Below are positions 10,504-18,548 of a stretch of DNA of 64,000 nt, in pieces. Both the position numbers and the translations under genes were made by a program. The notes below the pieces were generated by a model. That model did no database searches. It saw nothing but the letters and a program-made list of their open reading frames with translations, and was not told the origin of the DNA. Source of the stretch: Allosphingosinicella vermicomposti (GTDB taxonomy: Bacteria; Pseudomonadota; Alphaproteobacteria; Sphingomonadales; Sphingomonadaceae); assembly GCF_003012815.1 (NCBI RefSeq), contig NZ_PXYJ01000003.1, forward strand, positions 430,372-494,371, given 5' to 3'. Numbering within the stretch: the stretch's first letter is position 1; each line of letters opens with the position of its first letter.

Positions 10504-11039
10504 CACGCGAGGTCCTGATCTCGCCGAAGGCGACGGCCAGGCTGGTGGTCACGATGCCTCCCGAGCCAAGCAGGCTCGCGACCGCATTGGCTAAAGACAT
10601 CGCGAGTGACTACGTCACCCTCACGCCCACAACCGATGCGTTCCGTCACATCGCCTCGCTGGCCCGCGAGCGGCTCACGATCATGGTCCCATACATCGAC
10701 TCGGTCGGCTCAGACTGGGCGGCGGAGATGTTCGAAGGCACGATCGCGGCCGAACGCACGCTTGTGATCAGGGACGCGGCGCAGCTCGGCAGGTGCGGCA
10801 GCCCGGGACGGCGTCTGGAGCGCGCTGCGACGCGGATCATCGCCTATGGCGGGGCCGACATCAGCCAGGAGACCTTCCACGCCAAGATCGTACTGGCTGA
10901 CGGTGTCGCCGCATACGTCGGGTCGGCAAACCTGCTGAGGCGCTCGAAGATGGCGAACCTCGAGTGCGGGATGCTTGTCGAGGGGCCAGCGGTGCAGGCC
11001 GTGAAGGTATTGCTGGACGCCGTCATCTCGGCGGCCTGA
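10500..11039 (+). CDS. drmC: DISARM-associated phospholipase D-like protein DrmC
   Basis: A 179-residue protein with one HKD motif, HAKIVLADGVAAYVGSANLL, the core of the phospholipase D/nuclease superfamily. Single-motif members usually act as dimers. The start is taken as GTG at 10500, giving a GTGA overlap with drmB; the frame is open further upstream but only inside drmB. It is short for the family, so the N-terminal lobe may be reduced. DrmC is reported as the least essential DISARM component. It ends the operon: the next 350 bases are empty. Confidence 0.8.
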   Translation: MTREVLISPKATARLVVTMPPEPSRLATALAKDIASDYVTLTPTTDAFRHIASLARERLTIMVPYIDSVGSDWAAEMFEGTIAAERTLVIRDAAQLGRCGSPGRRLERAATRIIAYGGADISQETFHAKIVLADGVAAYVGSANLLRRSKMANLECGMLVEGPAVQAVKVLLDAVISAA

Positions 11040-11396
11040 GTCTCGACTGCCGCTAAATCCGGTGATCACCACCTTCTGAGCGAACGGCTGGCTTCAATTG
11101 GTTAGCAACCGACACAACGACCGATGTGGGAGCGCAAATTTGGTCATCCCTTGCGGCGGGCTCAATCGTCCGAGCACGGCGTGATGAGCGGCAGGTTGTG
11201 GCCGGCAGCAGACGGTCTGTTGCTGGCCGGCGCCCGAGGAAAGCGGACGATCCCCCCTTGGTTTCGATCGACTTACGTCGCCTCGATTATGCATCAGCCG
11301 AACTCACGATCATCAATAGATCATCATGACGACCTGCTGCTAACTGTTATTCCGGCGCCGCGCAGACGGGCCCCTACCAGTGCAGTCTGTCTTCCC
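11040..11396. other. Gene-free stretch after the DISARM operon
   Basis: About 360 bases with only short overlapping reading frames on both strands, none with a recognisable motif or a convincing ribosome-binding site. I see no strong terminator hairpin directly after drmC. This is probably the right boundary of the defence operon. Confidence 0.5.
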
Positions 11397-11400
11397 ATGT

Positions 11401-11450
11401 GTAAAGGCACCTTGACGCCCCATGTTTTAGCCATGTAAAGGTACCTTCAC
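11401..11450 (+). promoter_or_regulatory. Direct-repeat operator candidate
   Basis: Two 16-base copies, GTAAAGGCACCTTGAC (11401-11416) and GTAAAGGTACCTTCAC (11435-11450), match at 14 of 16 positions and begin 34 bases apart, about three helical turns. The core of the second, AAGGTACCTT, is a perfect palindrome. They end just before the start of a membrane protein gene that is coupled to an XRE regulator, so they are plausible binding sites for that regulator (inference). Confidence 0.5.
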
Positions 11451-11454
11451 ATTG

Positions 11455-11871
11455 ATGGAGGATCACTTGGCACAAGGTTTCGCAATCAAGCGCTATAATC
11501 GCGCTGTCGTTCTTCTCAGCATCGCCTACGTGGTTCTGTTGATCTCGGCTCTGGTCGTCATAAAGCGAGCGGGCCTCACCGGTCCTCTGGCGTATGCATT
11601 GGCCATTCTCCCGGCACTCCCGATCATCGGTATGTTCGCGGCGATCGGACTCTACCTCGTCCGGGAGAGCGATGAGTATCTGCGATTGCTCAGGGTCCGG
11701 CAGGCGCTCGTCGCGAGCGGCTTTGCGCTCAGCATCGCCACCGCTTGGGGCTTCCTCGAAGCCTTCGACCTTGCCCCGCATATCGAGGCATACTGGATCG
11801 CAGTGATCTGGTTCGCAGGTCTCGGCGTCGGCTCATGCGTCAACGTGGCCTTGGCCGCGAGGCAGCAGTGA
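11455..11871 (+). CDS. Small four-helix membrane protein
   Basis: A protein of 138 residues with four predicted membrane segments (about residues 14-34, 41-62, 81-102 and 112-130) and charged loops. No family name is certain; small membrane proteins of this type often sit directly upstream of a Cro/C1-like regulator in sphingomonads. ATG at 11455 is chosen; a TTG one codon earlier is also possible. It overlaps the regulator gene by GTGA, so the two are co-translated. The direct repeats just upstream may control the pair. Confidence 0.65.
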   Translation: MEDHLAQGFAIKRYNRAVVLLSIAYVVLLISALVVIKRAGLTGPLAYALAILPALPIIGMFAAIGLYLVRESDEYLRLLRVRQALVASGFALSIATAWGFLEAFDLAPHIEAYWIAVIWFAGLGVGSCVNVALAARQQ

Positions 11872-12071
11872 AGAACCGGCTCAAGTCACTGCGAGCCGAA
11901 CGCGGCTGGAGCCAGGTCGATCTTGCCGAGCGGCTAGAAGTCTCCCGCCAGAGCGTGATCGCGATTGAGACCGGCCGTTACGATCCATCCCTCCCTCTCG
12001 CCTTCAAGATCGCAGAGCTGTTCGACCTCGCGATCGAAGAGGTCTTCACCAGTCCTTCAAAGGAAAGCTGA
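11868..12071 (+). CDS. XRE/Cro-C1 family regulator (67 aa)
   Basis: A compact helix-turn-helix protein, almost all of it DNA-binding domain: LKSLRAERGWSQVDLAERL, then SRQSVIAIETGRY as recognition region and a typical tail (PSLPLAFKIAELF). This is the YozG-like short class. GTG at 11868 is chosen because it overlaps the stop of the membrane protein and gives a normal N-terminus; the longer frame from 11745 would lie inside that gene. It probably autoregulates the pair through the repeats at 11401-11450. Confidence 0.85.
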   Translation: MKNRLKSLRAERGWSQVDLAERLEVSRQSVIAIETGRYDPSLPLAFKIAELFDLAIEEVFTSPSKES

Positions 12072-12075
12072 TCCC

Positions 12076-12537
12076 ATGTCCCTATCGTCCGCCAGCCGGA
12101 TGCTGCTCGCCAGCGCCGCCATTCTCATCGCCGCCGCTCCGTTTTCCACCCTTTCCGCGCAGCCCACAACCGAAGCGGGAACCGCTTTCCGTCAGATGGA
12201 TCACATCTCGGTCGAAATGCTCGGGAGTGAAGGGCCGCCGGTCATCTTCATCCCCGGCCTCTCCAGCCCACGCGATGCCTGGCACGGCGTCGCACCGGAC
12301 CTCGCCCGGACCCACCGCGTCTATCTCGTCCAAGTGAATGGGTTCGGGGGCGATGATCCCCGTTCCAATCTGCGCTCCGGCATCCTCGGCGGCATCGTGG
12401 ATGATATGCGTCGGCTCATTCAAGACCAGCGTCTCGACAGCCCCGCGATCGTTGGCCATTCGATGGGCGGGCTAGTCGGCTTGATGAGCCGAGTTGCGCC
12501 TGCACCAGGTACATCGGCATTGCCGAACTCTCCGTAG
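12076..12537 (+). pseudogene. Truncated alpha/beta hydrolase
   Basis: The first 135 or so residues are a secreted alpha/beta hydrolase: a signal peptide (LLASAAILIAAAPFSTLSAQ), an oxyanion-hole region (VIFIPGLSS) and the nucleophile elbow GHSMGG. Homology stops soon after the elbow, near base 12490, and the frame ends with an unrelated tail (APAPGTSALPNSP). The acid and histidine of the triad are missing, so it cannot be active. Full members have about 280-300 residues. The break marks a deletion or insertion junction. It lies 4 bases after the XRE gene and was probably part of the same transcript. Confidence 0.75.
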
Positions 12538-12786
12538 AGGCTAATGCCTGCAACGGGTCGTAACCGGACACAAACCCTGGAGCGCGACGATCGTCCGCTT
12601 TCCTCACGCGCCGCCCAGAAACAGTTCGTCTGCTCTCGGCCAGAACATTCCGCTCGGCTGGGGCACTTTGCGGTCGTTCGTGAGCTAGGTCGTGATGCGT
12701 GGAAATGACGTAGTGCCGGACATGGCCGACCTATATGCGGTCACGACCCATTGCGGACATTAGGGCTGCCGCCGTAACACGGGTCC

Positions 12787-13434
12787 ATGGAGCGGTATGG
12801 CGCACGAGAAAGGCTTTATGCGGCTGCTCTGTCCGGCCTCGCAGGTTATGTCGATGCAGTCGGTTTCGTGCAGTCGAAGGGCTTCTTTGTATCCTTCATG
12901 AGCGGAAACTCGACGCGTCTAGGCGTCGGGATCTTCGGATCGACGGCGGATGCACTAGCTGCCGCAGGTCTACTCGTCGCTTTTGTCATAGGAGTGACCG
13001 GCGGCTCGCTACTAGGAAGATCGAGCGGAGGGAATCGGGCGCCAGCTGTTCTTATCGCCGTAGCAACCCTGTTGTCCGCGGCCGCTGGCATCGCAAGATT
13101 CAACTACTTGCCTGCCTGCTTCGCGCTTACTGCAGTTGCGATGGGCGCAATGAACGCGACCTTAGAGCATCAAGGGCGGGTTCGTGTTGGCCTGACGTAC
13201 ATGACCGGCAGCGTCGTTAAGGTCGGGCAGGCACTCGCAGACCGGTTGACCGGAGGCGGCGGCGCCTGGTTCCCGCCGCTGCTCCTATGGAGCGGCTTCG
13301 TCGGTGGGGCTGTAGCGGGCGCGATTGCCACCTCAAGGCTTGGCCTGGATGCCTTCTGGATTGGCAGCGCCGCTGCGTTAACGCTCGCAGTAGTCGGGCG
13401 GACTATTTCAGTGTCGCTTGCCGAGCAGAACTAG
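12787..13434 (+). CDS. DUF1275 (YoaK-like) membrane protein
   Basis: A 215-residue integral membrane protein of the DUF1275/YoaK family, with the usual opening (LSGLAGYVDAVGF) and a conserved MSGNSTRLGV stretch, and about six hydrophobic segments. The molecular role of the family is not known; transport has been suggested. It stands alone between two gene remnants, with no overlap to neighbours. Confidence 0.85.
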   Translation: MERYGARERLYAAALSGLAGYVDAVGFVQSKGFFVSFMSGNSTRLGVGIFGSTADALAAAGLLVAFVIGVTGGSLLGRSSGGNRAPAVLIAVATLLSAAAGIARFNYLPACFALTAVAMGAMNATLEHQGRVRVGLTYMTGSVVKVGQALADRLTGGGGAWFPPLLLWSGFVGGAVAGAIATSRLGLDAFWIGSAAALTLAVVGRTISVSLAEQN

Positions 13435-13567
13435 CTTCCCCCACTCCGGCGTCGGCAGAGGCGAAAAACGAGCGCTGAGCGACGCCACGGAGCCACATCA
13501 TCGAAGTGGCCGGCTATGGTCCTGGTATGCCGACCACCAGCTTGAGGCTTGGCGATTTTCTCGCCAT

Positions 13568-13744
13568 CTATTGAGATGAGCTGGTGTCTTTAAGTCTCGC
13601 TAACGTCTCGTCCACTGCGCGGCTGGCGGCGGTCACCGCTCCAGCCAGATACCCCGGATCGGATGCGCTGGTTTCGCTCCCGGCCAGCACCAGCCGGTCG
13701 CGCCACAAACCCTGGTGCGTCGCCGCAGCGGGTGAAGCCAGACT
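13568..13744 (-). pseudogene. 3' remnant of a flavin-dependent amine oxidase
   Basis: On the minus strand the last 55 residues read WRDRLVLAGSETSASDPGY, then LAGAVTAASRAVDETLARL and a stop. This is the FAD-contacting C-terminal signature of monoamine oxidase-like enzymes (xLxxAGxETSxxxPGYxxGAVxSG). Upstream of about 13745 the frame continues but the similarity ends, so some 400 residues of the enzyme are gone. This is a recognisable scrap, not a working gene. It lies next to the start of the unknown gene at 13869, so that gene probably came in with the event that cut the oxidase. Confidence 0.6.
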
Positions 13745-13868
13745 AAGAAATAACGCCACGCACTTTCGTTGATGCAAGTCAGACGCGCGACCTTTTAGCA
13801 CTATGCGGAAAATCCCTTCATGCCATAAGCCACTTTGCTGGTTTGCTGCTGGCAATGGGGGATCAAGA

Positions 13869-14738
13869 ATGTGGGCTGAATTCAAGGAAAAGACCTACGA
13901 GACGTACTTTCTCGCCGAGGTCGCCCGCCTGACAAATATCCTCTATTCGCCGGATCAGACCGACGAAGGAGAGCTCGGTTTTGATGGGTCGTTCTTATTG
14001 TTGCTACCTTCTTGGCGGATGGTGTTCCCTTATGTGCGCTTTCGGCGTTGGCGGCACCTGACTGGCATTTCGGCCTCAGAAATTGATGATTTCGGCGCGG
14101 AACTGAACAATCATCTCCCACCGTTTCGGCTCAACCTGTTCGCCCAATATAAGCGGCCCGAATGGATGCATCGGAGCAATGCGACTGAATGGGCGAGTTG
14201 GACTGCGCCTTACTTCCGCTATACTATCGAAGCGAAGCAGCAGGGGTTGCTCGAAAAGATCGCTAAAGCCGCCAATGGCCGCGCAGCTGTCGTCTATGCG
14301 GCGGCGGCATTTCGCCGCAACAGCGAGCTGTTCCGTCACGCCGAGGCCGGCACCGTCGTGCGTAACAGCAACATTTCGAGCGTGGAAATGCTGAACGGAC
14401 ATGACCGTTTCACCTATACTGGGCCGGGCTCCTACGGCATCGCCCACTCCGAGCCTGAAAACATTGAAAGCCCGTCGCTCGGCAACATTCTTGCTAGCAT
14501 GGAGGGTAATGAGGCTCTGCCATTTACCAAGCATATAAACCTCACCGCCGAGTTCATCGAGAGCGCGATGGGCGATGATCGTGAGGCGCGCGACGTTTGG
14601 GAGGCATCGCGGCGCGCCATCCTCGGCGGCGATTTCACCGAAGTCTATCCGAGCGGACGCGACAACTGGATCGAAGCGATCATCTCGATTGCGGCTTTCA
14701 CGCAGGCGTTCAACGTGCGGGTTTCGGCTGTCGGGTAG
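13869..14738 (+). CDS. Unknown protein with possible PD-(D/E)xK nuclease-like pattern
   Basis: A protein of 289 residues. ATG at 13869 follows a GGGGGATCAAG site and is preferred to the longer frame. I do not recognise the family. The N-terminal third has the spacing of a PD-(D/E)xK restriction fold: E17 in a helix, LGFDGS with D39 at the start of a strand, and FAQYKRPE with Q93 and K95 at the end of another, like the Q-x-K variant. Later segments show no clear motif. A 97-residue gene follows in the same direction. The nuclease reading is inference from residue spacing alone. Confidence 0.55.
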   Translation: MWAEFKEKTYETYFLAEVARLTNILYSPDQTDEGELGFDGSFLLLLPSWRMVFPYVRFRRWRHLTGISASEIDDFGAELNNHLPPFRLNLFAQYKRPEWMHRSNATEWASWTAPYFRYTIEAKQQGLLEKIAKAANGRAAVVYAAAAFRRNSELFRHAEAGTVVRNSNISSVEMLNGHDRFTYTGPGSYGIAHSEPENIESPSLGNILASMEGNEALPFTKHINLTAEFIESAMGDDREARDVWEASRRAILGGDFTEVYPSGRDNWIEAIISIAAFTQAFNVRVSAVG

Positions 14739-14816
14739 AAGCTTCGCGTTGCACTGACGTGGTGAGACGAGGGCCTTGTTTGTAGGCGCATGTGAGAGCA
14801 GCTTTAGGGTGCGGTT

Positions 14817-15110
14817 ATGACGGACGAAGTGACTGAAACAGAGGACGATCCCGACGAGTACTACGTCATCCCTGGGGAGGCGATCCAATACTTGCCCGCC
14901 GAATGGCGCGAGCAGCTCCAGGCGATGGCTGACGATGGTCGCGCCATTCTCAAATCGGTTGATAGTGAGCTGTCGCAGCTCTCCCGGCTGTCCTTCGCGT
15001 CCATCAACCTCGTAACGTTGAAGCACGTCATCAAACTCGCGGAGAAGACCGGCTCTGAATGGTCGCTGCCTAAGGGACCGGCACCAGAGGAATTGAAGCG
15101 TCTCAGCTAG
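14817..15110 (+). CDS. Small acidic protein of unknown function
   Basis: 97 residues, strongly acidic at the N-terminus (TDEVTETEDDPDEYY) and otherwise helical. No signal peptide, membrane segment or known motif. It follows the nuclease-like gene by 78 bases in the same direction and may be its partner, for example an inhibitor or a specificity subunit, but nothing in the sequence proves this. Confidence 0.5.
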   Translation: MTDEVTETEDDPDEYYVIPGEAIQYLPAEWREQLQAMADDGRAILKSVDSELSQLSRLSFASINLVTLKHVIKLAEKTGSEWSLPKGPAPEELKRLS

Positions 15111-15282
15111 TTGGGAAGCCAGCCAGCTACCCCAGATCAGGTTACCCCTCCGCATCGCTCAGATGCGCGGAGAATGGTGCCTCGACAAATTAGGAGCAGC
15201 TGTCTGGCCCAACGCACTTTCTAGCTCTTGCATCTTGCGGGCACCTGCTCAGGATCGTTCCAGATCAGACAAGGGAATCGCT

Positions 15283-16092
15283 ATGGCTACGAAGTCCCAA
15301 TCCTATGGAAAGGCTTCTCTGCGCTGGCAGCCGGCGACGGACGGAGGATTTGAAGGGGCCGTGATCATCGCCGGTAAGCGCGGTGAGATACTCCACGATG
15401 AGAATGAACACCGACTCCTCGCCAGACTGCGCAATGAAGCTGGCAAGCTTGAGCCCAATTACATCGGCATAGAGGGAGCTATCGGCCGTTTCCTCGAATT
15501 CATGCCTGGCGGCTTGAGAGGCGAACGCAGCGTCTCGGAAGAGCGCGATTACAAACTCGCCGCCAGCCGGGAGCTCAACTCCGTGTTGCCGCTCGAGCAG
15601 GCGCTCGAAGCCACAGAAAAAGATGCGGCTGCGGTGCGCAGGGCGCGTGTGTGGCTTAACATTCTGTCCCCCTACGAAACGATGCACATGAAGACCGTCC
15701 TTGAGAAGCCCGAGGGCCCGGCATTCCTGCGCGGCGCTGCGAGGTTTGCGTCGGGAGAATACTCCGCTGGCGCTCAAGCTATGGAGGCGTCGTTGAGAAA
15801 GTATGGCAATCAGAGCTGGCCGAAGGCAACCTACCTTGGATATCTATGGCGGCCGGCACAGAACATGTTCTGCAAGCCAACCGTCACGCAGGATTTTGCG
15901 CAGCGGATTGGCCATGAATTCCAGCACGTATATAAACCCAACATCGACGGGCAAGTCTACCACTCGCTGATGGATCTCGCCGACCGAACGCTGGAAGCGA
16001 CCCGCCACCTAGGTGCCGAAGACTATATTGACGTTCAGAGCTTTATCTACGTGGTCGGTGGTTACACCGAGAAGGATCGCCCCGATCCGTGA
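15283..16092 (+). CDS. Unknown soluble protein (269 aa)
   Basis: ATG at 15283 is preceded by AAGGGA; the upstream extension to 15163 lacks protein-like character. The product is soluble and mixed alpha/beta, without a signal peptide or a motif I can name. There are two notable stretches: EYSAGAQAMEASLRKYG, and GHEFQHVYKPN, where HEFQH resembles a metal-ligand HExxH-type motif but lacks its exact spacing pattern (H-E-F-Q-H does fit HExxH). A zinc peptidase-like role is conceivable but weak. It stands alone. Confidence 0.5.
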   Translation: MATKSQSYGKASLRWQPATDGGFEGAVIIAGKRGEILHDENEHRLLARLRNEAGKLEPNYIGIEGAIGRFLEFMPGGLRGERSVSEERDYKLAASRELNSVLPLEQALEATEKDAAAVRRARVWLNILSPYETMHMKTVLEKPEGPAFLRGAARFASGEYSAGAQAMEASLRKYGNQSWPKATYLGYLWRPAQNMFCKPTVTQDFAQRIGHEFQHVYKPNIDGQVYHSLMDLADRTLEATRHLGAEDYIDVQSFIYVVGGYTEKDRPDP

Positions 16093-16399
16093 CGGTAGCC
16101 TATCTTAAAAGATCCGATCGCGACATCCACAGGTTGCATCTGCCAGCCGGCGCCCCCTCCTTGACGACCACAGCGACGGTAGGATCTGGCCGTACGCGGA
16201 ATGTCCGGTTTGGCAGCCGCATCGGAAGAACGGACCATCGTCCCCATTCGCGGCCTTAGGCCCGCTTCCGCCTATTGCTGACATCCGATTGATGTAGCTT
16301 AGCTCTATGATCGGATGGGTCTACCAAGATGACTTGCCACAGGGAAAGCATGGCACTGCCATACGTCGTCCAATTACAGAGTCGCCGAGGAGTCAGAAG
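16093..16399. other. Intergenic stretch, nothing recognised
   Basis: About 300 bases between the unknown gene and the Gre-like gene. Only short frames occur and I find no repeat, hairpin or promoter that stands out. It must contain the promoter of the Gre-like gene. Confidence 0.4.
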
Positions 16400-16867
16400 G
16401 TGAGTGTAGCATTTCGCCGTGACAGTGATGAGGAGCATAAGGAGCCTCGGTTCGAAATCCCGATCCCTGTGGGTCCCAATCTCGTTACGCCTCGCGGCCT
16501 GAAGCAGATCGAAGCGCGGGTACTCGAACTTGAAGCGCAGGTCGCCGCCGAAGAACAGGATGAAGCGAAGCTGGAGGAGGCGAAACGCGATATGCGTTAT
16601 TGGCGAACCCGCCTTGCCACCGCGCAACTCGCACCCCAGGCATCCCAGGACGAAATAGGTTTTGGTTCAAGGGTTCGCTTCCGCCACAACGATCATGTCC
16701 GCGAAATCGCGATCGTGGGCGATGATGAAGCTGACCCGTCGACAGGACGCATTGCTTTCTCCGCGCCGTTGGCGCGCGCGATGATGGGGGCGGGCGTCGG
16801 AGAGCATGTTGATTTCGCCGGCAAGGCCGAGGCGATCGAAATCCTTGAGATCGCCAGATACGATTGA
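16400..16867 (+). CDS. GreA/GreB-family transcription factor
   Basis: A protein of 155 residues. The N-terminal coiled coil (about residues 32-78, rich in Glu/Ala/Lys) is followed by the Gre C-terminal FKBP-like domain with its signature APLARAMMGAGVGEHVDF. GTG at 16400 is chosen because it follows GAGGAG with good spacing and gives VSVAFRR; an upstream ATG at 16307 adds 31 unlikely residues. Gre factors bind the RNA polymerase secondary channel; a divergent coiled-coil tip makes transcript-cleavage activity uncertain. It stands as a single gene, convergent with the redox fusion gene. Confidence 0.8.
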   Translation: MSVAFRRDSDEEHKEPRFEIPIPVGPNLVTPRGLKQIEARVLELEAQVAAEEQDEAKLEEAKRDMRYWRTRLATAQLAPQASQDEIGFGSRVRFRHNDHVREIAIVGDDEADPSTGRIAFSAPLARAMMGAGVGEHVDFAGKAEAIEILEIARYD

Positions 16868-16945
16868 GGCACAGGCTTTAACCAACCGCGCCGCAACTCG
16901 CCGACGAGTGGCAAAAATTCCCTTTGGAAGCGAGGGCGTGCGGAG

Positions 16946-18046
16946 TTAGTCGGCGGCGTGACCGCGGCGGGAGAGCCAGGCATTCATCTGGGCGATCTCT
17001 TGCTGCTGAGCCTTGACGACATCCTCGGCGAGCGCGCGGACTTCCGGGTCACGCCCATGCGCGAGCGCAACGCGCGCCATTGCGACGGCACCCTCATGGT
17101 GCGGGATCATCCCGCGCATGAAATCGACATCGGCATCGCCAGTCTGCGGCACGTTCATCGCTGCCATCATCTGGTGATGCGCTGCTTGGTAGGCGGCCGT
17201 CGAGGGACTAACCTCTCCTGACGGAGAGGCTTCGACGCTATGCGTAGGTGGGTTCACGGCGTGGATCCCTCCCGTTGCGAGGCCAAGGGCGGCCAGTGTC
17301 ATCCACACGGCCATGGCGATCATCATGAGGTTCTCAGTGAGCGAGATGAAACCGAGCGGTACGTTGCTCGCACCGCCGACACACGCGCATTTCAGGTCGC
17401 GCTTGTCGATGTAGACAGCCTTGAAGACGGAAACAGCGCCGACCGTTCCGATGAAGAGGGCGACCGGGACCGACAGCCAGGTGAGCGCGCCGGCCACCAT
17501 CAGCACGCCGGTCACCCCCTCCGCGAACGGGTAGATGTAGCTGTACGGCACCCACCTTTTCGCGAGCAGATCGTAGTTCAGGAACATCGTTGCGAAGCTC
17601 TCGACATTCTGCAGCTTCAGCAGCGCCAGCACGATCATCGAGAAGCCGATGAACCACTCAGCTGCCAACAAGGTGAAGACGGTGCCGGTGACGGCGTAGC
17701 TCGCCGCAAGCGCTGTCAACGCGGTCATCGAGAACAAAGCGATGACGGGCCGGTAGCTCGTCGCGTTTGGATCCGCGACACGCTTGCCGAGGAAGCGGCG
17801 CAGATCGTCGTGACCGCCGATGCGCTGACCGTCGATAAAGACCTGAGGCGTGGTCGCCACATCATGCTGCGCCTTGAAGGCGTCGGTTTCTTCCCGCGTG
17901 GTGAGGTGATGATCCTCGACCTCATACCCAGCCCGCTTCAACAAGTGCATGGCTTTCAAACCATAGGGGCAAGTGTGGTTCGGCATCACCATGCGGTAGA
18001 TGACCGCTTTCTTGGCGCCTGCCGGATGGGTGTTCATGTCCGACAT
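16946..18046 (-). CDS. Glutaredoxin-MauE-DUF305 fusion membrane protein
   Basis: 366 residues in three blocks. First comes a glutaredoxin-like domain (about 14-85) with active site TCPYG, single Cys at 26, and the TTPQVFIDG loop. Next is a MauE/DoxX-like four-helix membrane domain (about 95-245) ending in a CAC motif before VPLG. Last is a DUF305 domain (about 280-366) with [12 protein letters not shown], a His-rich metal-binding signature. The start at 18046 follows a perfect AAGGAGACG site; the frame open to 18208 runs into the divergent regulator. It is divergent from a MerR-type gene and its promoter carries a MerR-type operator, so metal or thiol stress control is likely. The whole suggests redox-linked handling of a soft metal such as Cu or Hg (inference). 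Confidence 0.85.
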   Translation of the reverse strand: MSDMNTHPAGAKKAVIYRMVMPNHTCPYGLKAMHLLKRAGYEVEDHHLTTREETDAFKAQHDVATTPQVFIDGQRIGGHDDLRRFLGKRVADPNATSYRPVIALFSMTALTALAASYAVTGTVFTLLAAEWFIGFSMIVLALLKLQNVESFATMFLNYDLLAKRWVPYSYIYPFAEGVTGVLMVAGALTWLSVPVALFIGTVGAVSVFKAVYIDKRDLKCACVGGASNVPLGFISLTENLMMIAMAVWMTLAALGLATGGIHAVNPPTHSVEASPSGEVSPSTAAYQAAHHQMMAAMNVPQTGDADVDFMRGMIPHHEGAVAMARVALAHGRDPEVRALAEDVVKAQQQEIAQMNAWLSRRGHAAD

Positions 18047-18077
18047 TTCACGTCTCCTTGTGATCTCGTCGGACCTC

Positions 18078-18108
18078 ATATAGGTTCCGTACCATGGTAC
18101 AGAGTCAA
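18078..18108 (-). promoter_or_regulatory. MerR-type promoter/operator of the fusion gene
   Basis: On the minus strand TTGACT (18103-18108) is followed after 19 bases by CTATAT (18078-18083), the overlong spacing typical of MerR-controlled promoters. The spacer contains the perfect 12-base palindrome GTACCATGGTAC (18089-18100). The layout closely resembles the mercury promoter. The ATG of the divergent regulator lies at the centre of the palindrome. Confidence 0.75.
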
Positions 18109-18498
18109 GGCCCTGAATCACTGACAATCGGGCAACTTGCCGCTGGCGGGAACGTGGGCGTCGAAACGATCCGCTTCTACCAGCGCAAAGGCCTTCTCGA
18201 TACGCCAACGCGTGAAAGCGGGATTAGGCGCTACGGTTCCGAGGACCTCCGCCGGTTGCGGTTCATCAGGCAGGCGCAGGCCGCTGGTTTCACGCTGGAG
18301 GAAATCCGGGAGCTTCTGGAGCTGGATGCAGGCGAAGATCGAAGCCGCGCGCGCGAGCTTGCGCGACGCCGCATTCAAGCCCTGGATGCGAAGATTGCGG
18401 AGTTCAACCGAGCCCGCGATGCGCTCCAGAGGCTGGCAACAGAATGTGGAGCGGGAGGTAAGGGCCCCTGTCCCATTCTCGCGTCGTTCGACGTGTGA
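18094..18498 (+). CDS. MerR-family transcriptional regulator
   Basis: 134 residues. The N-terminal winged helix ([26 protein letters not shown] read in two parts) is typical, followed by a long dimerisation helix and a Cys-containing tail ([14 protein letters not shown]). The tail matches MerR of mercury operons, which binds Hg(II) through three Cys. The first of these, expected just after the EIRELLELD stretch, is absent here, so the metal preference may differ. The only in-frame ATG lies inside the operator, which implies a very short or absent leader. Likely activator of the divergent fusion gene. Confidence 0.85.
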   Translation: MVQSQGPESLTIGQLAAGGNVGVETIRFYQRKGLLDTPTRESGIRRYGSEDLRRLRFIRQAQAAGFTLEEIRELLELDAGEDRSRARELARRRIQALDAKIAEFNRARDALQRLATECGAGGKGPCPILASFDV

Positions 18499-18548
18499 GC
18501 CGCCGCCCGGTCAGGCCGAATACAGCCGGACCATTGATCGCGTCCAAG

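Noticed and set aside
14076..15155. 359-codon frame on the minus strand
   Set aside because: Spans two + strand genes and the gap between them, with no motif; the + strand genes have better sites.
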